Made by a program: the position numbers and the translations under genes. Below the pieces are notes generated by a model. It was not told the DNA's origin and searched no databases. It saw only the letters and a list, made by a program, of their open reading frames with translations. A DNA stretch of 64,000 nucleotides from Gemmatimonadaceae bacterium (GTDB taxonomy: Bacteria > Gemmatimonadota > Gemmatimonadetes > Gemmatimonadales > Gemmatimonadaceae), in NCBI GenBank assembly GCA_035533755.1, contig DATLTC010000060.1, positions 1-64,000 on the forward strand, given 5' to 3'. Position 1 is the stretch's first letter; each line of letters opens with the position of its first letter. Positions 35,876 through 43,769 of this stretch are shown here, in pieces.

Positions 35876-36723
35876 CCAATCCCATCGTACATCATCCGTT
35901 CGTCGTCCAGCTGGGCCCGCTGTCGCTCACCGGATTCGGCATCGCCGTGGTCACGGCGTTCGGCATCGCCCAATTCCTGGCCGAGCATGAACTCGACCGC
36001 CGCGGCCACGACACACGCGCCATCGCCGACATGATCCTCGCCGCCGTGGTCGGCGGGCTGCTCGGGGCCAAGCTCTACTACGTGATCATCCTCAAGAACT
36101 ACGACGCGCTGTTCACGCGCGGCGGGTTCGTATTCTGGGGCGGACTGATCGGCGGCACGCTCGCCGTGATGGCCGTGATCCGCTGGAAGAAGATCCCGAT
36201 GCTGCGCATCTTCGACGTCGGCGGACCGGCGGTCGCCGCCGCCTACGCCGTGGGGCGCACCGGGTGCTGGGCGGTGGGCGACGACTACGGGCGGCCGTTC
36301 AGCGGATTCGGCTCGGTGGTGTTCCCCAACGGCTCGCCGCCGACCACGGTGGCCAGCATGATGGCGGAGTTCCACACGCGGTTTCCGGCGGGCACCGATC
36401 CCGCCAAGCTGGTGTCGGTGTATCCCACCGAGTTGTACGAGGTGGCGCTCGGCTTCACCATGTTCCTCATCCTGTGGCGGATGCGCGATCACAAGCATGC
36501 CGAGGGATGGTTGTTCGGCGTGTATTGCGTGCTCGCCGGGCTGGAGCGGTTCGTGATCGAATTCTTCCGCGCCAAGGATGACCGATTCCTGGGCGGGCTC
36601 ACCTACGCGCAGGGCATCGCGCTGGTGTTCGTGGCGCTGGGCTTCGTCTGGATGTACCTCCTCCGCGACGCGACAAAGAAACGGCCGGGCATCTACCCGG
36701 CGAACGCCGCGCGCGCGGCGTAG
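35872..36723 (+). CDS. lgt: Prolipoprotein diacylglyceryl transferase (variant signature)
   Basis: A 283-residue multi-span inner-membrane protein: LGPLSLTGFGIAVV, GGLLGAKLYYVI, FVFWGGLIGG, VYPTELYEVAL and ERFVIEFFRAKDD are Lgt hallmarks. The signature loop, usually GRxGNFxNxE, reads GRTGCWAVGDDYG: the Arg and final Gly remain, but the Asn is Cys and the Glu is Asp. I recall similar GRxGC...GDxxxG loops in Bacteroidetes-type Lgt, so it is likely functional and lineage-specific. It attaches diacylglycerol to lipobox Cys; lipoproteins at 19408 and 53196 are possible substrates. Confidence 0.88.
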   Translation: MTNPIVHHPFVVQLGPLSLTGFGIAVVTAFGIAQFLAEHELDRRGHDTRAIADMILAAVVGGLLGAKLYYVIILKNYDALFTRGGFVFWGGLIGGTLAVMAVIRWKKIPMLRIFDVGGPAVAAAYAVGRTGCWAVGDDYGRPFSGFGSVVFPNGSPPTTVASMMAEFHTRFPAGTDPAKLVSVYPTELYEVALGFTMFLILWRMRDHKHAEGWLFGVYCVLAGLERFVIEFFRAKDDRFLGGLTYAQGIALVFVALGFVWMYLLRDATKKRPGIYPANAARAA

Positions 36724-36747
36724 TCACCGCCGCCCCAACGCCACCTC

Positions 36748-36783
36748 GACGCCGGCGCCGGTCAGTCTTCCGGCGCCGGCGTC
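36748..36783. terminator. Hairpin between convergent lgt and cytochrome-FTR1 genes
   Basis: GACGCCGGCGCCGG (36748-36761) is perfectly repeated in inverse at 36770-36783 around an eight-base loop. It lies past the lgt stop and overlaps the 3' end of the opposite gene. A shared terminator is plausible, but no T-run is present. Confidence 0.5.
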
Positions 36784-38954
36784 GTCTCGTCGGCCACCAC
36801 GTCCTCCAGCGCCTGCAACCGCGCCCGCAGCGCGTCCTGCTCGGCACGCAGCTCGGCGAACGCCACGGCCACGTCGGAGCCCGCGGCCGACGGGGGCACC
36901 GTGGGCAGCGTCACCGACCGCTTGGGCCAGAACGTCTTGGCGAGCGCGAACACGAACAGCGCCAGCAGCAGGAGTTGGGCAAGCACCGTCTCCCACGTGG
37001 GGTACAGCCCCAGCGCCTCGACGTGCGGGAAGCCGGGGATCACGCTCATCGAGATCGCGTTGCCTTCCTGCAGCTCCCGGATTCCCTTGCCCGTGAAGAC
37101 GAACGCCATGTAGTACAGCAGCACGCTCGTCACGCTGAAGAACGGCCGCAGCGGAATCCGCACGCCGTAGCGGTAGAACAGCGTGAAGATCACCGCCAGC
37201 GCCACGAATCCGGCCACGATGCCCAGCGACAGCGGGACCGCCAGATGCGGCCCCTCGCTGAACAACGCCTGATAGAACAGCGCCGTCTCGGCGCCCTCGC
37301 GGTACACGGCCAGGAACGCCACGAACGCCAATGCCCGTCCGCCGCCGTGCTGCAGCGCGTCGGTCACCTTCTCGCGAATGAATTGCTGCCACTTGGCCGC
37401 CTCGACACGCGAGATCAGCCAATAGCTCACCGAGAACAGCACGACCACGGCCACCAGCAGCGTGACCCCTTCGAGGATCTCGCTGCTCGCCGGCACGGCG
37501 CGGAGGATGGTGCGCAGCGCGACGGCGGTCACGGCGCTCGCGCCGAGCCCCAGCGCCACGCCCGTCCAGATGGAGCGCAGGCGCTCGCGGTGCCCGGTTT
37601 TGAGCAGGAACGCCACCACGGCGCCGATCACGAGGATGGCTTCGAACCCCTCGCGGAGAATGATCAGGAACGACTGCCAGAACGCCTCCACGGCGCTCCC
37701 CGCAGGACGCGTGAGCTCCACGATCGCTGGCAGGTTGGCCTCGATCACGTCCCGCGCGTGCGTGGCCCCCTCCACGTCGTTGGCGTTCACCGCGCCCTTG
37801 AAGTCGCCGAACAGCTTCTCCATCCGGGCCACGAGCCCGGGGTTCTTGGCCCGCGCCGGACCCTCGAGTGGCTCGAACGCGAGATAGGCGTCGAACGCGC
37901 GGTCCCCGGCCTCGTTCTTCCGCCCCAACTGCGCCGACGCCAGCGACTGCTCGAGCAACGCGCTGACGGTGCGCGCTGCGCCCGCGGCGCCGCTGTCCGA
38001 CGTCGCCGCGACGGTGGCCGCCGGCGCGTTCTTGGCCGGCAGCGTGCGCAGATACGCGACCACGCTCCGCACCTGCGCATCGGTGAGACCCGGCGCGCCG
38101 GGCATGGCCGTGGCGCTCATCCCGCCCCGCACCACGCGCGCCAGACTGTCGTCGGTGCGCGTCACCTGCCAGGCCAGCGTCCCGATCTCGGTCGGCAGCT
38201 TGGACAGCGCGTGCGCGTACGAGCCGTCGCCAGCGCCCGTCACGCCGTGGCACTGCGCGCACCCCTGCATGTACAGCCCCTCGCCCTCGGCCACCTGAGC
38301 CGCCGTGGCGCGTAGCGAGACGACGTACGACATCACGTTCCACCGCTGCTGCGGCGTGAGCGTTCCCGCGAAGCCCACCATCGGCGTGCCCGACACGCCC
38401 ACCGACGCGATGCGGAACATGATCGCCGGCGTGACGCTGGCCACGACCTTCGGATCGCCGATCGGCACCGGCTTGGGATTCAGCAGCTTCGCCTGCGGCC
38501 CGTCCCCGTGCCCGCTGATGCCGTGGCATTGCGCGCACGTGTTGTCGTAGATCCGTTTCCCGTCAGCGAGATCGACCGGCGCCGTGGGCAACTCGAGCTG
38601 TCCCTCGCTGCCCAGCGCCAGCGCAAAGCGATGCTCCAGCGCGCCGAGTACGCGCGGCGGCTGGCGGACCCGCGCCGCGGCGATGATCGAGTCGAGCAAC
38701 GCGCGCGCCGCCGTGGCGTGTTCGCCGGTCAGCCGGTCGGCGATCTGCTTGGCGTCGTCCAGGAAGCCGACGGCCTCCTGATATTCCGACGCGGCGGTCA
38801 GTTGACCGCGGCTGTCCACTCCCTTGCCGTATTCCTCCACCGCAACGCTGACGATGTTGGCCATGCGTCGCACCGGGTGCTCCTGCGCCGCGAGCGGCGG
38901 CGCAGCAAACCCAAGCGCCGCGAGGGCAAGGCAGGTGATCCGTCGTAATCTCAT
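36762..38954 (-). CDS. Di-haem cytochrome c-FTR1 iron permease fusion
   Basis: A 730-residue protein. After a signal peptide (~1-23) and a helical region come two cytochrome c domains with CAQCH at 140-144 and 232-236, then a linker and an FTR1/EfeU-type permease. The permease has about seven membrane helices and both iron-binding motifs, REGFE at 434-438 and REGAE at 552-556. A charged coiled tail ends the protein. FTR1 permeases import iron coupled to oxidation or reduction; the fused haems may move electrons to or from iron in the periplasm. A candidate -10 (TACATT, 38964-38969, minus) is nine bases before the ATG. Confidence 0.92.
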   Translation of the reverse strand: MRLRRITCLALAALGFAAPPLAAQEHPVRRMANIVSVAVEEYGKGVDSRGQLTAASEYQEAVGFLDDAKQIADRLTGEHATAARALLDSIIAAARVRQPPRVLGALEHRFALALGSEGQLELPTAPVDLADGKRIYDNTCAQCHGISGHGDGPQAKLLNPKPVPIGDPKVVASVTPAIMFRIASVGVSGTPMVGFAGTLTPQQRWNVMSYVVSLRATAAQVAEGEGLYMQGCAQCHGVTGAGDGSYAHALSKLPTEIGTLAWQVTRTDDSLARVVRGGMSATAMPGAPGLTDAQVRSVVAYLRTLPAKNAPAATVAATSDSGAAGAARTVSALLEQSLASAQLGRKNEAGDRAFDAYLAFEPLEGPARAKNPGLVARMEKLFGDFKGAVNANDVEGATHARDVIEANLPAIVELTRPAGSAVEAFWQSFLIILREGFEAILVIGAVVAFLLKTGHRERLRSIWTGVALGLGASAVTAVALRTILRAVPASSEILEGVTLLVAVVVLFSVSYWLISRVEAAKWQQFIREKVTDALQHGGGRALAFVAFLAVYREGAETALFYQALFSEGPHLAVPLSLGIVAGFVALAVIFTLFYRYGVRIPLRPFFSVTSVLLYYMAFVFTGKGIRELQEGNAISMSVIPGFPHVEALGLYPTWETVLAQLLLLALFVFALAKTFWPKRSVTLPTVPPSAAGSDVAVAFAELRAEQDALRARLQALEDVVADETTPAPED

Positions 38955-39036
38955 TGCCGAGAAAATGTATCGGGATTACATCGCCAGTTCTAGCCTGGTG
39001 CCAACTCCACGCCCATCCATACGCAACGCCGACGCA

Positions 39037-39750
39037 TCATTGCCCACGGTGGACGGACGTACCGCGGTCCAGATTCTCCCAGCACCGATCGGCCGCATGG
39101 AACAGGGCGTCGAGCGCAGCGCGCCACGCCCGCCAGCTCGCCACCCGCGCCGTCGTGGGGGGGCGGGCGGCGGCCGGACTCGCGGCGCGCAGGGTAGCCA
39201 GGGCGCGGCGCAGCGGCTCGGTCGCATCCTCGATGTGGGCGGCGTAGGCGCGCCGCGCCGCAGGGCGCGCGTCGGCGCTGTGCTCCACGGCCGCCGCGAG
39301 ATAGGCAGCGAGGGCGCGGTCCAGGCGGTCGGGGTCGAACGCGGCCACGACCTCGTGCCGCGCCACCGCGTCCTCGGCGCGGCGGCGCGCGTCCAGCAGG
39401 GGCGCGAAGAATTCATGCTGGCCGGTGGCATTGGCGCGCGCCCGCGACGACCCCAGCCAGCGCAGCGCCCGCGTCAGTTCGGGCACGGTGCAGCAGGCGG
39501 CAACGAGGGCGGCATCCAGCGCCGGCGCCTGTTCGCACTCCAACACGATCGGCTCCCCGCGCTCGAGCGCGATCGCCACCTGCCCTCCGTCCAGGCGCAC
39601 TTCGGCCACGTCGTCCAGGCGCACGACACGCGACAGCCGTCCGTCGGCGCTCGTGACCGCCAGATCGCCGGCGCCCACGCGGACGAACACCGCGGCGCTG
39701 CGGGCTCCGGCAAGGCGAGCCTCGAATTGGGCGGTGCGGAGCTCGCTCAC
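39037..39750 (-). CDS. Conserved-looking hypothetical protein
   Basis: A 237-residue soluble protein with GTG start overlapping the HAD gene stop (GTGA, 39747-39750), which supports the start. The first ~85 residues are beta-rich (AAVFVRVGAGDLAVTSADGRLSRVVRLDD, VAIALERGEPIVLE), and the rest is Ala/Arg-rich helix with possible coiled coil. No signal peptide, membrane span or recognised motif. Its place downstream of a HAD phosphatase and an EamA transporter suggests co-transcription but not a function. Confidence 0.7.
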   Translation of the reverse strand: MSELRTAQFEARLAGARSAAVFVRVGAGDLAVTSADGRLSRVVRLDDVAEVRLDGGQVAIALERGEPIVLECEQAPALDAALVAACCTVPELTRALRWLGSSRARANATGQHEFFAPLLDARRRAEDAVARHEVVAAFDPDRLDRALAAYLAAAVEHSADARPAARRAYAAHIEDATEPLRRALATLRAASPAAARPPTTARVASWRAWRAALDALFHAADRCWENLDRGTSVHRGQ

Positions 39751-40439
39751 GCCGCCAGGATTGCGTCGAGCACGGCGGCCGTGTCGCGAAAATCGGCGAA
39801 TACGGCGGCGGCATCGTACGCGCTGAGCTCGCTCACCGAATACCGTCCGGTGGCCACGCCCATGGCGCGCGCGCCCACTCCGCGCCCGCAGGTGAGGTCG
39901 GCCGGCGTGTCGCCGATGACGGTCATGTCGTGCCCCGGCATCTCGCGCCCCAGGAGTTCGCGCGCCCGCGTCCGGGCGATTGCCGGGAGTTCGGCGCGCA
40001 CGGCGTGGTCCGATCCGAACGCCCCGACGCGGAACCGCTCGGGCGCGATGCCCGCCGCCTGCAGCTTGGCGCGCGCCCCGGGCTCCACGTTGCCGGTGAG
40101 CAGCCCGAGCGTGACCTCGGGCCGCGCCTCGAGCGCGTCGAGCAGCGCGGGCACGCCGGGGTAGGCGCGCGCGCCATGTCCGGGCGTGGCCAGCTCGTCG
40201 TGGAGCAGCGCGACGTACCGGGCGAACACGGTGTCGAGGCGCGCCGAGATCGTCGCCGTCTCCACGCCGGCAAGGTGCATCAACTCGAACACGATCTGCG
40301 GATCGGTCTTGCCGTCGAACCAGTGGTGCTCGGGGCCGGCGGTGCCGAACGATTCCACGAGCGCCCGCTGGATGGCCCGGCGTCCGGCGCCGTCGCTGTT
40401 GAGCAGCGTGCCGTCGATATCGAACAGGATCAGCTTCAT
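39747..40439 (-). CDS. HAD-family phosphatase (phosphoglycolate phosphatase-like)
   Basis: A 230-residue HAD hydrolase with motif I FDIDGTLLNSDG (nucleophile and acid Asps), motif II GLLTGNVEPGA, Lys of motif III and motif IV VIGDTPADLTCG. The four-helix cap is of the C1 type as in Gph. It resembles phosphoglycolate phosphatases, and a glcD-glcE pair exists elsewhere in the window (61644), but substrate cannot be assigned confidently. ATGA overlap with the upstream transporter. Confidence 0.9.
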   Translation of the reverse strand: MKLILFDIDGTLLNSDGAGRRAIQRALVESFGTAGPEHHWFDGKTDPQIVFELMHLAGVETATISARLDTVFARYVALLHDELATPGHGARAYPGVPALLDALEARPEVTLGLLTGNVEPGARAKLQAAGIAPERFRVGAFGSDHAVRAELPAIARTRARELLGREMPGHDMTVIGDTPADLTCGRGVGARAMGVATGRYSVSELSAYDAAAVFADFRDTAAVLDAILAA

Positions 40440-41359
40440 GCGCGGGTGAGCAGGAGTCCGGACATGATGCTCACCGCGCCCACACCCTGCCAGAACGTGG
40501 GGGTCTCGCCGAGCATGGCCCAGGCGACGACGAGCGCCACGAGCGGCTGCAGGTTGGAGTACATCGCGGTGCGCGTGGGACCGATGATGCGCACGCCGCG
40601 GTACCAGAACAGGTAGGCGATCACGAGGGAGCCCAGCCCGCTGTACAGGATGGCGGCCCACGCGCCACCGTGCACGGTGGTCCACGAGGTGCGGAGCATC
40701 GCCGGGGCGGCGATCACGCCCAGCAGGAGCGCCCCGCCGATCATGGTGTAGGCGGAGAGCGTGACGCCGTCGATGCGGCGCGTGTACGGCGTGAGCAGGA
40801 CGGTATAGAGCGCCCAGCTCACGGAGCCGGCGAGCACCAGCAGGTCGCCGGTCACCGAGGCGCCCTTGGCCACCACCTGCGTGCCGCTGTACACCACGAA
40901 CCCGATGCCGATCACCGACAGCGCGATGCCCGCCACGCCCCGGGCGTGGACGCGCTCCACGCGGCGTAGGCGGCTGATGATCGCGATCAGCGCGGGCGAC
41001 GCCGCCACGACGAGCGCGGCGTCGCCGGCGCGCGTCCGCGCCACGCCCTCGATGAACAGCAGTTGATAGACGCCGTTGCCGATGACGCCGAGCGCCAGCA
41101 GGGCGACGACGTCGCGCCACGGCAGGGGCACGTGCCGCGGCACGAAGGCCAGCGCGGCCAGCGCGACGGCGGACATCACCACGCGCGCGCCGTTGAACGC
41201 GAGCGGCGACAGCACGTCGGTGCCGTATTTCACGACGCTGAAATTCACGCCCCAGATCACCGCCATGAGGATCAGCAGCAGATCGGTGACGGCGACGGCG
41301 GCGCGGCTTGGCGCGGGGTCGCCCGGGAGGGGCAGCGAGGCGGAGGTGGGGGAGGGCAT
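40436..41359 (-). CDS. EamA/DMT-family transporter
   Basis: A 307-residue membrane protein with ten predicted helices and two EamA repeats (LLLILMAVIWGVNFSVVKYG..., GDLLVLAGSVSWALYTVLLTPY...). Members export amino acids, metabolites or drugs. The ATG at 41359 is chosen; an in-frame start at 41410 would overlap the divergent gene's start. No strong ribosome site is seen before either. Confidence 0.88.
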   Translation of the reverse strand: MPSPTSASLPLPGDPAPSRAAVAVTDLLLILMAVIWGVNFSVVKYGTDVLSPLAFNGARVVMSAVALAALAFVPRHVPLPWRDVVALLALGVIGNGVYQLLFIEGVARTRAGDAALVVAASPALIAIISRLRRVERVHARGVAGIALSVIGIGFVVYSGTQVVAKGASVTGDLLVLAGSVSWALYTVLLTPYTRRIDGVTLSAYTMIGGALLLGVIAAPAMLRTSWTTVHGGAWAAILYSGLGSLVIAYLFWYRGVRIIGPTRTAMYSNLQPLVALVVAWAMLGETPTFWQGVGAVSIMSGLLLTRA

Positions 41360-41369
41360 CCACGAAACG

Positions 41370-41398
41370 TAGACGACGCCCAACCGCGAGTCTATGTT
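41370..41398 (+). promoter_or_regulatory. Candidate promoter for the gene at 41405, predicting a leaderless mRNA
   Basis: TAGACG (41370-41375), a 17-base spacer and TATGTT (41393-41398). The ATG starts six bases after the -10 and no Shine-Dalgarno is present. Confidence 0.5.
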
Positions 41399-41404
41399 CC
41401 TCGC

Positions 41405-41827
41405 ATGCATGTCTCATTCGCGCTGTTTGCCGATGCGGCCAACGTGTCGCAGGAAGGAAAGCTGAACATCCTCGGCGTGTTCGATGCGCTGCAGGTCGGC
41501 ACCCTGCCGGCGGTGCACCCGCGGGCCCACCTCGTGGTGCATCTCAAGGGCACGTCCCTGGACATCGGGCAGCACACGGTCTCGCTGCGGTGGATCAACC
41601 CGGCGGGCACCGAGTTGTGGAGCAGCGCCGGCGACCTGAACGTGGGCCCCCTTCCCACGGGCGTGGTGGAGATGGACCTGCCGCTCATCGCGCAGATCGA
41701 CCTGCCGATCGACGGCGCGGGCGGATACGCCATGGCGATCGCCCTCGACAACGAAGACACCGCCGAGGTGCCGGTGCAGGTGCGCGTGGGCACGCCCATC
41801 GGCGCGCCGTCCGGACTGGTGAGCTGA
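41405..41827 (+). CDS. Small beta-rich protein, DUF6941-like
   Basis: A 140-residue protein beginning MHVSFALFADAANVSQEGKLNILGVFDALQ-type pattern (key residues FADxANVSxEGKLNILGxF, residues ~6-26), then beta-strands (RAHLVVHLKGTS, HTVSLRWINPAG, YAMAIALDNEDTAEVPVQVRV). It resembles a widespread short family of unknown function (DUF6941, by memory of the pattern). It is the only + gene in a minus-strand stretch and ends seven bases before the convergent NlpC/P60 gene. Confidence 0.8.
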   Translation: MHVSFALFADAANVSQEGKLNILGVFDALQVGTLPAVHPRAHLVVHLKGTSLDIGQHTVSLRWINPAGTELWSSAGDLNVGPLPTGVVEMDLPLIAQIDLPIDGAGGYAMAIALDNEDTAEVPVQVRVGTPIGAPSGLVS

Positions 41828-41834
41828 GCGCGGG

Positions 41835-42608
41835 CTAGAGAATGCGGCGCGCGAACAGGAAGCGTTCGCGCAGCCCGGCTACGTAGGCGTCGCGGCCGTC
41901 GCCCAGCCGCTCGATCGCGAACCCGCCACGGCCGATCGCGACGTGCGCCATGCGCCCGCCGCCGATGCCCAACCCCACGTGCGTGACGGCCCGGTCGTCG
42001 CGATCGGAGAAGAACGCCAGTTCGCCCGACTCCAAGGCCGTGAAGCCGTGCGCGCTGGCGTCTCCCGCGCCGGCCTGCTGCCAGGCATCGCGCGGCAGCG
42101 CCACGCCATGCAGCGCCAACACCGTCTGCGCGAACCCCGAGCAGTCGGCGCCCCACGGCGTGACCCCGCCCCACTGGTAGCTCGTCCCGTCGAAGAACTC
42201 CCGCGCCGTCCGCTCCACGGCCGCGGCGTCGCGCGGGAAGCGCGCCGCCAGGTCGCTCACGGCGATCGCTTCGCCCTGCTCCACGATCTCGTCGGGCGCC
42301 AGGTATGCGCCCAGCGGCAGCGCGCGGCGGCCGCCCCCGGCCGGCGTCCGCGTGACGCACCCCAACGAGAGCCGGCTCACGCCGCGGCTCCGGCGCGTGG
42401 CGCCCCCCGGAACGCGGGTGAGGTAGCCCGCGTGCATCCACCCTTCATAGCCGTCGGCGCCGCGCACGCGCAGCCAATCGCCCTGCTCGGCGACGATCTC
42501 CACGGGATGGCCAGCCAGCCGTTGCGACCGCTGAGGGCTCGACGCGCGCGGCTCGGCCTGTAGCGGCGCGATCGCCACGCGGATCACCGCGCCCGACCCG
42601 GCGCTCAT
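41835..42608 (-). CDS. NlpC/P60 cysteine peptidase with SH3 domains
   Basis: A 257-residue protein with one or two N-terminal SH3-like units (VAIAPLQAEPRASSPQRSQRLAGHPVEIV..., about 9-70) and a C-terminal NlpC/P60 domain with catalytic Cys in WGADCSGF and His in VTHVGLGIG. Such enzymes cut D-gamma-Glu-diamino acid bonds in murein peptides. No signal peptide is evident, so it may act in cytoplasmic murein-peptide recycling (as YkfC does). It overlaps the upstream P1-type peptidase gene (ATGA), which would fit joint peptide degradation. Confidence 0.92.
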   Translation of the reverse strand: MSAGSGAVIRVAIAPLQAEPRASSPQRSQRLAGHPVEIVAEQGDWLRVRGADGYEGWMHAGYLTRVPGGATRRSRGVSRLSLGCVTRTPAGGGRRALPLGAYLAPDEIVEQGEAIAVSDLAARFPRDAAAVERTAREFFDGTSYQWGGVTPWGADCSGFAQTVLALHGVALPRDAWQQAGAGDASAHGFTALESGELAFFSDRDDRAVTHVGLGIGGGRMAHVAIGRGGFAIERLGDGRDAYVAGLRERFLFARRIL

Positions 42609-43576
42609 GCGCGGTCGGCGAGCCCGGGGAACGCCGCGCTTCCCCTGGCCAGACGCACGCCGCGCTCGATGGCCTCCTCCAGCGCCGCCGCGGCCAGCGC
42701 CTCCACGTGGAGGGCGTTGGCCGACACGCCGTCGCGGCCGCAGAGCGCGAACACCACATCGCCGTCGAACGACGAACCGGCCGGCGCGATGCGGCGGAAG
42801 AGGCCGGCGCCGGCGGCCCGGGCCAACTGCGCCAGTTGCACGCGGTCGAGCAACGCGTTGGTGGCCACCACGCAGAGCGTGGTGTTGCGCATCGCCTGTT
42901 CGGCGGACAGCGCGGCAAGGCGATGCGGGTCGTCCACGAGCAGCCGCGCGGCATCGAGAAATCCGCCGCCGTCGGCCCGCGCACCGGCGATGACGTGGCC
43001 CGCCGCATCTCGCACGTCTCCGAACGCATTCACCACGGCCACGGCCGCCACCCACACGCCGGCCGATCCGCGCTCGGCACAGCCGACGCCGCCCTTCATG
43101 GCCCGGGCGGCACCCGCCGCCTTGCCCACCGTGGCGCCGGTGCCGGCGCCCACGCTCCCCTCGGGCACGTGCACGGACGTGGCCGATTCCGCGGCCTGAT
43201 ACGCCATCTCCGGCGTGGGCCGCGCGCCGAATCGTCCGATCGGCCCGAGGTCGAAGATCACCGCCGCCGGGACGATCGGCACCACGCCGCCGGCGATCGG
43301 GAAGCCGCGGTTCCGCTCCTCCATCCACCGCATGACGCCGGCCGCGGCGTCGAGGCCATAGGCCGACCCGCCGGTGAGGAGCACCGCGTCCACGCGGTCG
43401 GCCAGCGCGTCGGCGCTGAGCGCGTGGATCTCGCGCGACCCGGTGGCGCGGCCGAACACGGCGGCCGCGCCGCGCAACGGAGCGTCGATGCCGCGCACCA
43501 CGGTGCATCCCGTGCCGCCGGCAGCGTCGGTGGCGTGCCCCACCGCCACGCCGACGCGGGAGAAGTCCACGCTCAC
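42605..43576 (-). CDS. P1 (DmpA/NylC)-family autoprocessing peptidase
   Basis: A 323-residue N-terminal-nucleophile hydrolase of the DmpA family. GKAAGAARAMKGGVG and the conserved cleavage/nucleophile segment MRNTTLCVVATNALL (N|T bond) indicate autocleavage into two chains, with the freed Thr as nucleophile. Related enzymes are D-aminopeptidases and nylon-oligomer hydrolases. GTG at 43576 is preferred, one base past the upstream stop; GTG at 43570, behind GAGGTGA, is an alternative. Confidence 0.9.
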   Translation of the reverse strand: MSVDFSRVGVAVGHATDAAGGTGCTVVRGIDAPLRGAAAVFGRATGSREIHALSADALADRVDAVLLTGGSAYGLDAAAGVMRWMEERNRGFPIAGGVVPIVPAAVIFDLGPIGRFGARPTPEMAYQAAESATSVHVPEGSVGAGTGATVGKAAGAARAMKGGVGCAERGSAGVWVAAVAVVNAFGDVRDAAGHVIAGARADGGGFLDAARLLVDDPHRLAALSAEQAMRNTTLCVVATNALLDRVQLAQLARAAGAGLFRRIAPAGSSFDGDVVFALCGRDGVSANALHVEALAAAALEEAIERGVRLARGSAAFPGLADRA

Positions 43577-43577
43577 C

Positions 43578-43769
43578 TCAGTGGCCCGAAGCGGGCGGCG
43601 CGACCTCGCGTTTGGCCTGACAGGCACGGCACCGCGTGACGCCGCGAATGTTGCACATCACACAGAGGAAGGTGCCGCAATCGACGCACGGGTAGCCCTC
43701 CGAGGCGCGCTCCTCGTTGCCGCACGCCCGGCAGGTCATCATGTCGTGTTCCTTCAATTCATTGGTCAT
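43578..43769 (-). CDS. Small double zinc-ribbon protein
   Basis: A 63-residue protein with four CxxC knuckles (CRAC, CVDC, CVMC, CRAC), enough to bind two zinc ions. It is too small for catalysis and probably mediates protein or nucleic-acid contact. Its ATG overlaps the stop of the NtrC-like regulator (ATGA, 43766-43769), so it may be an accessory to that regulator or simply an operon passenger. Confidence 0.85.
   Translation of the reverse strand: MTNELKEHDMMTCRACGNEERASEGYPCVDCGTFLCVMCNIRGVTRCRACQAKREVAPPASGH

Noticed and set aside
36975-38315. 446-residue + frame opposite the cytochrome-FTR1 gene
   Set aside because: His/Arg-rich shadow; opposite strand has CxxCH and REGxE motifs in frame.
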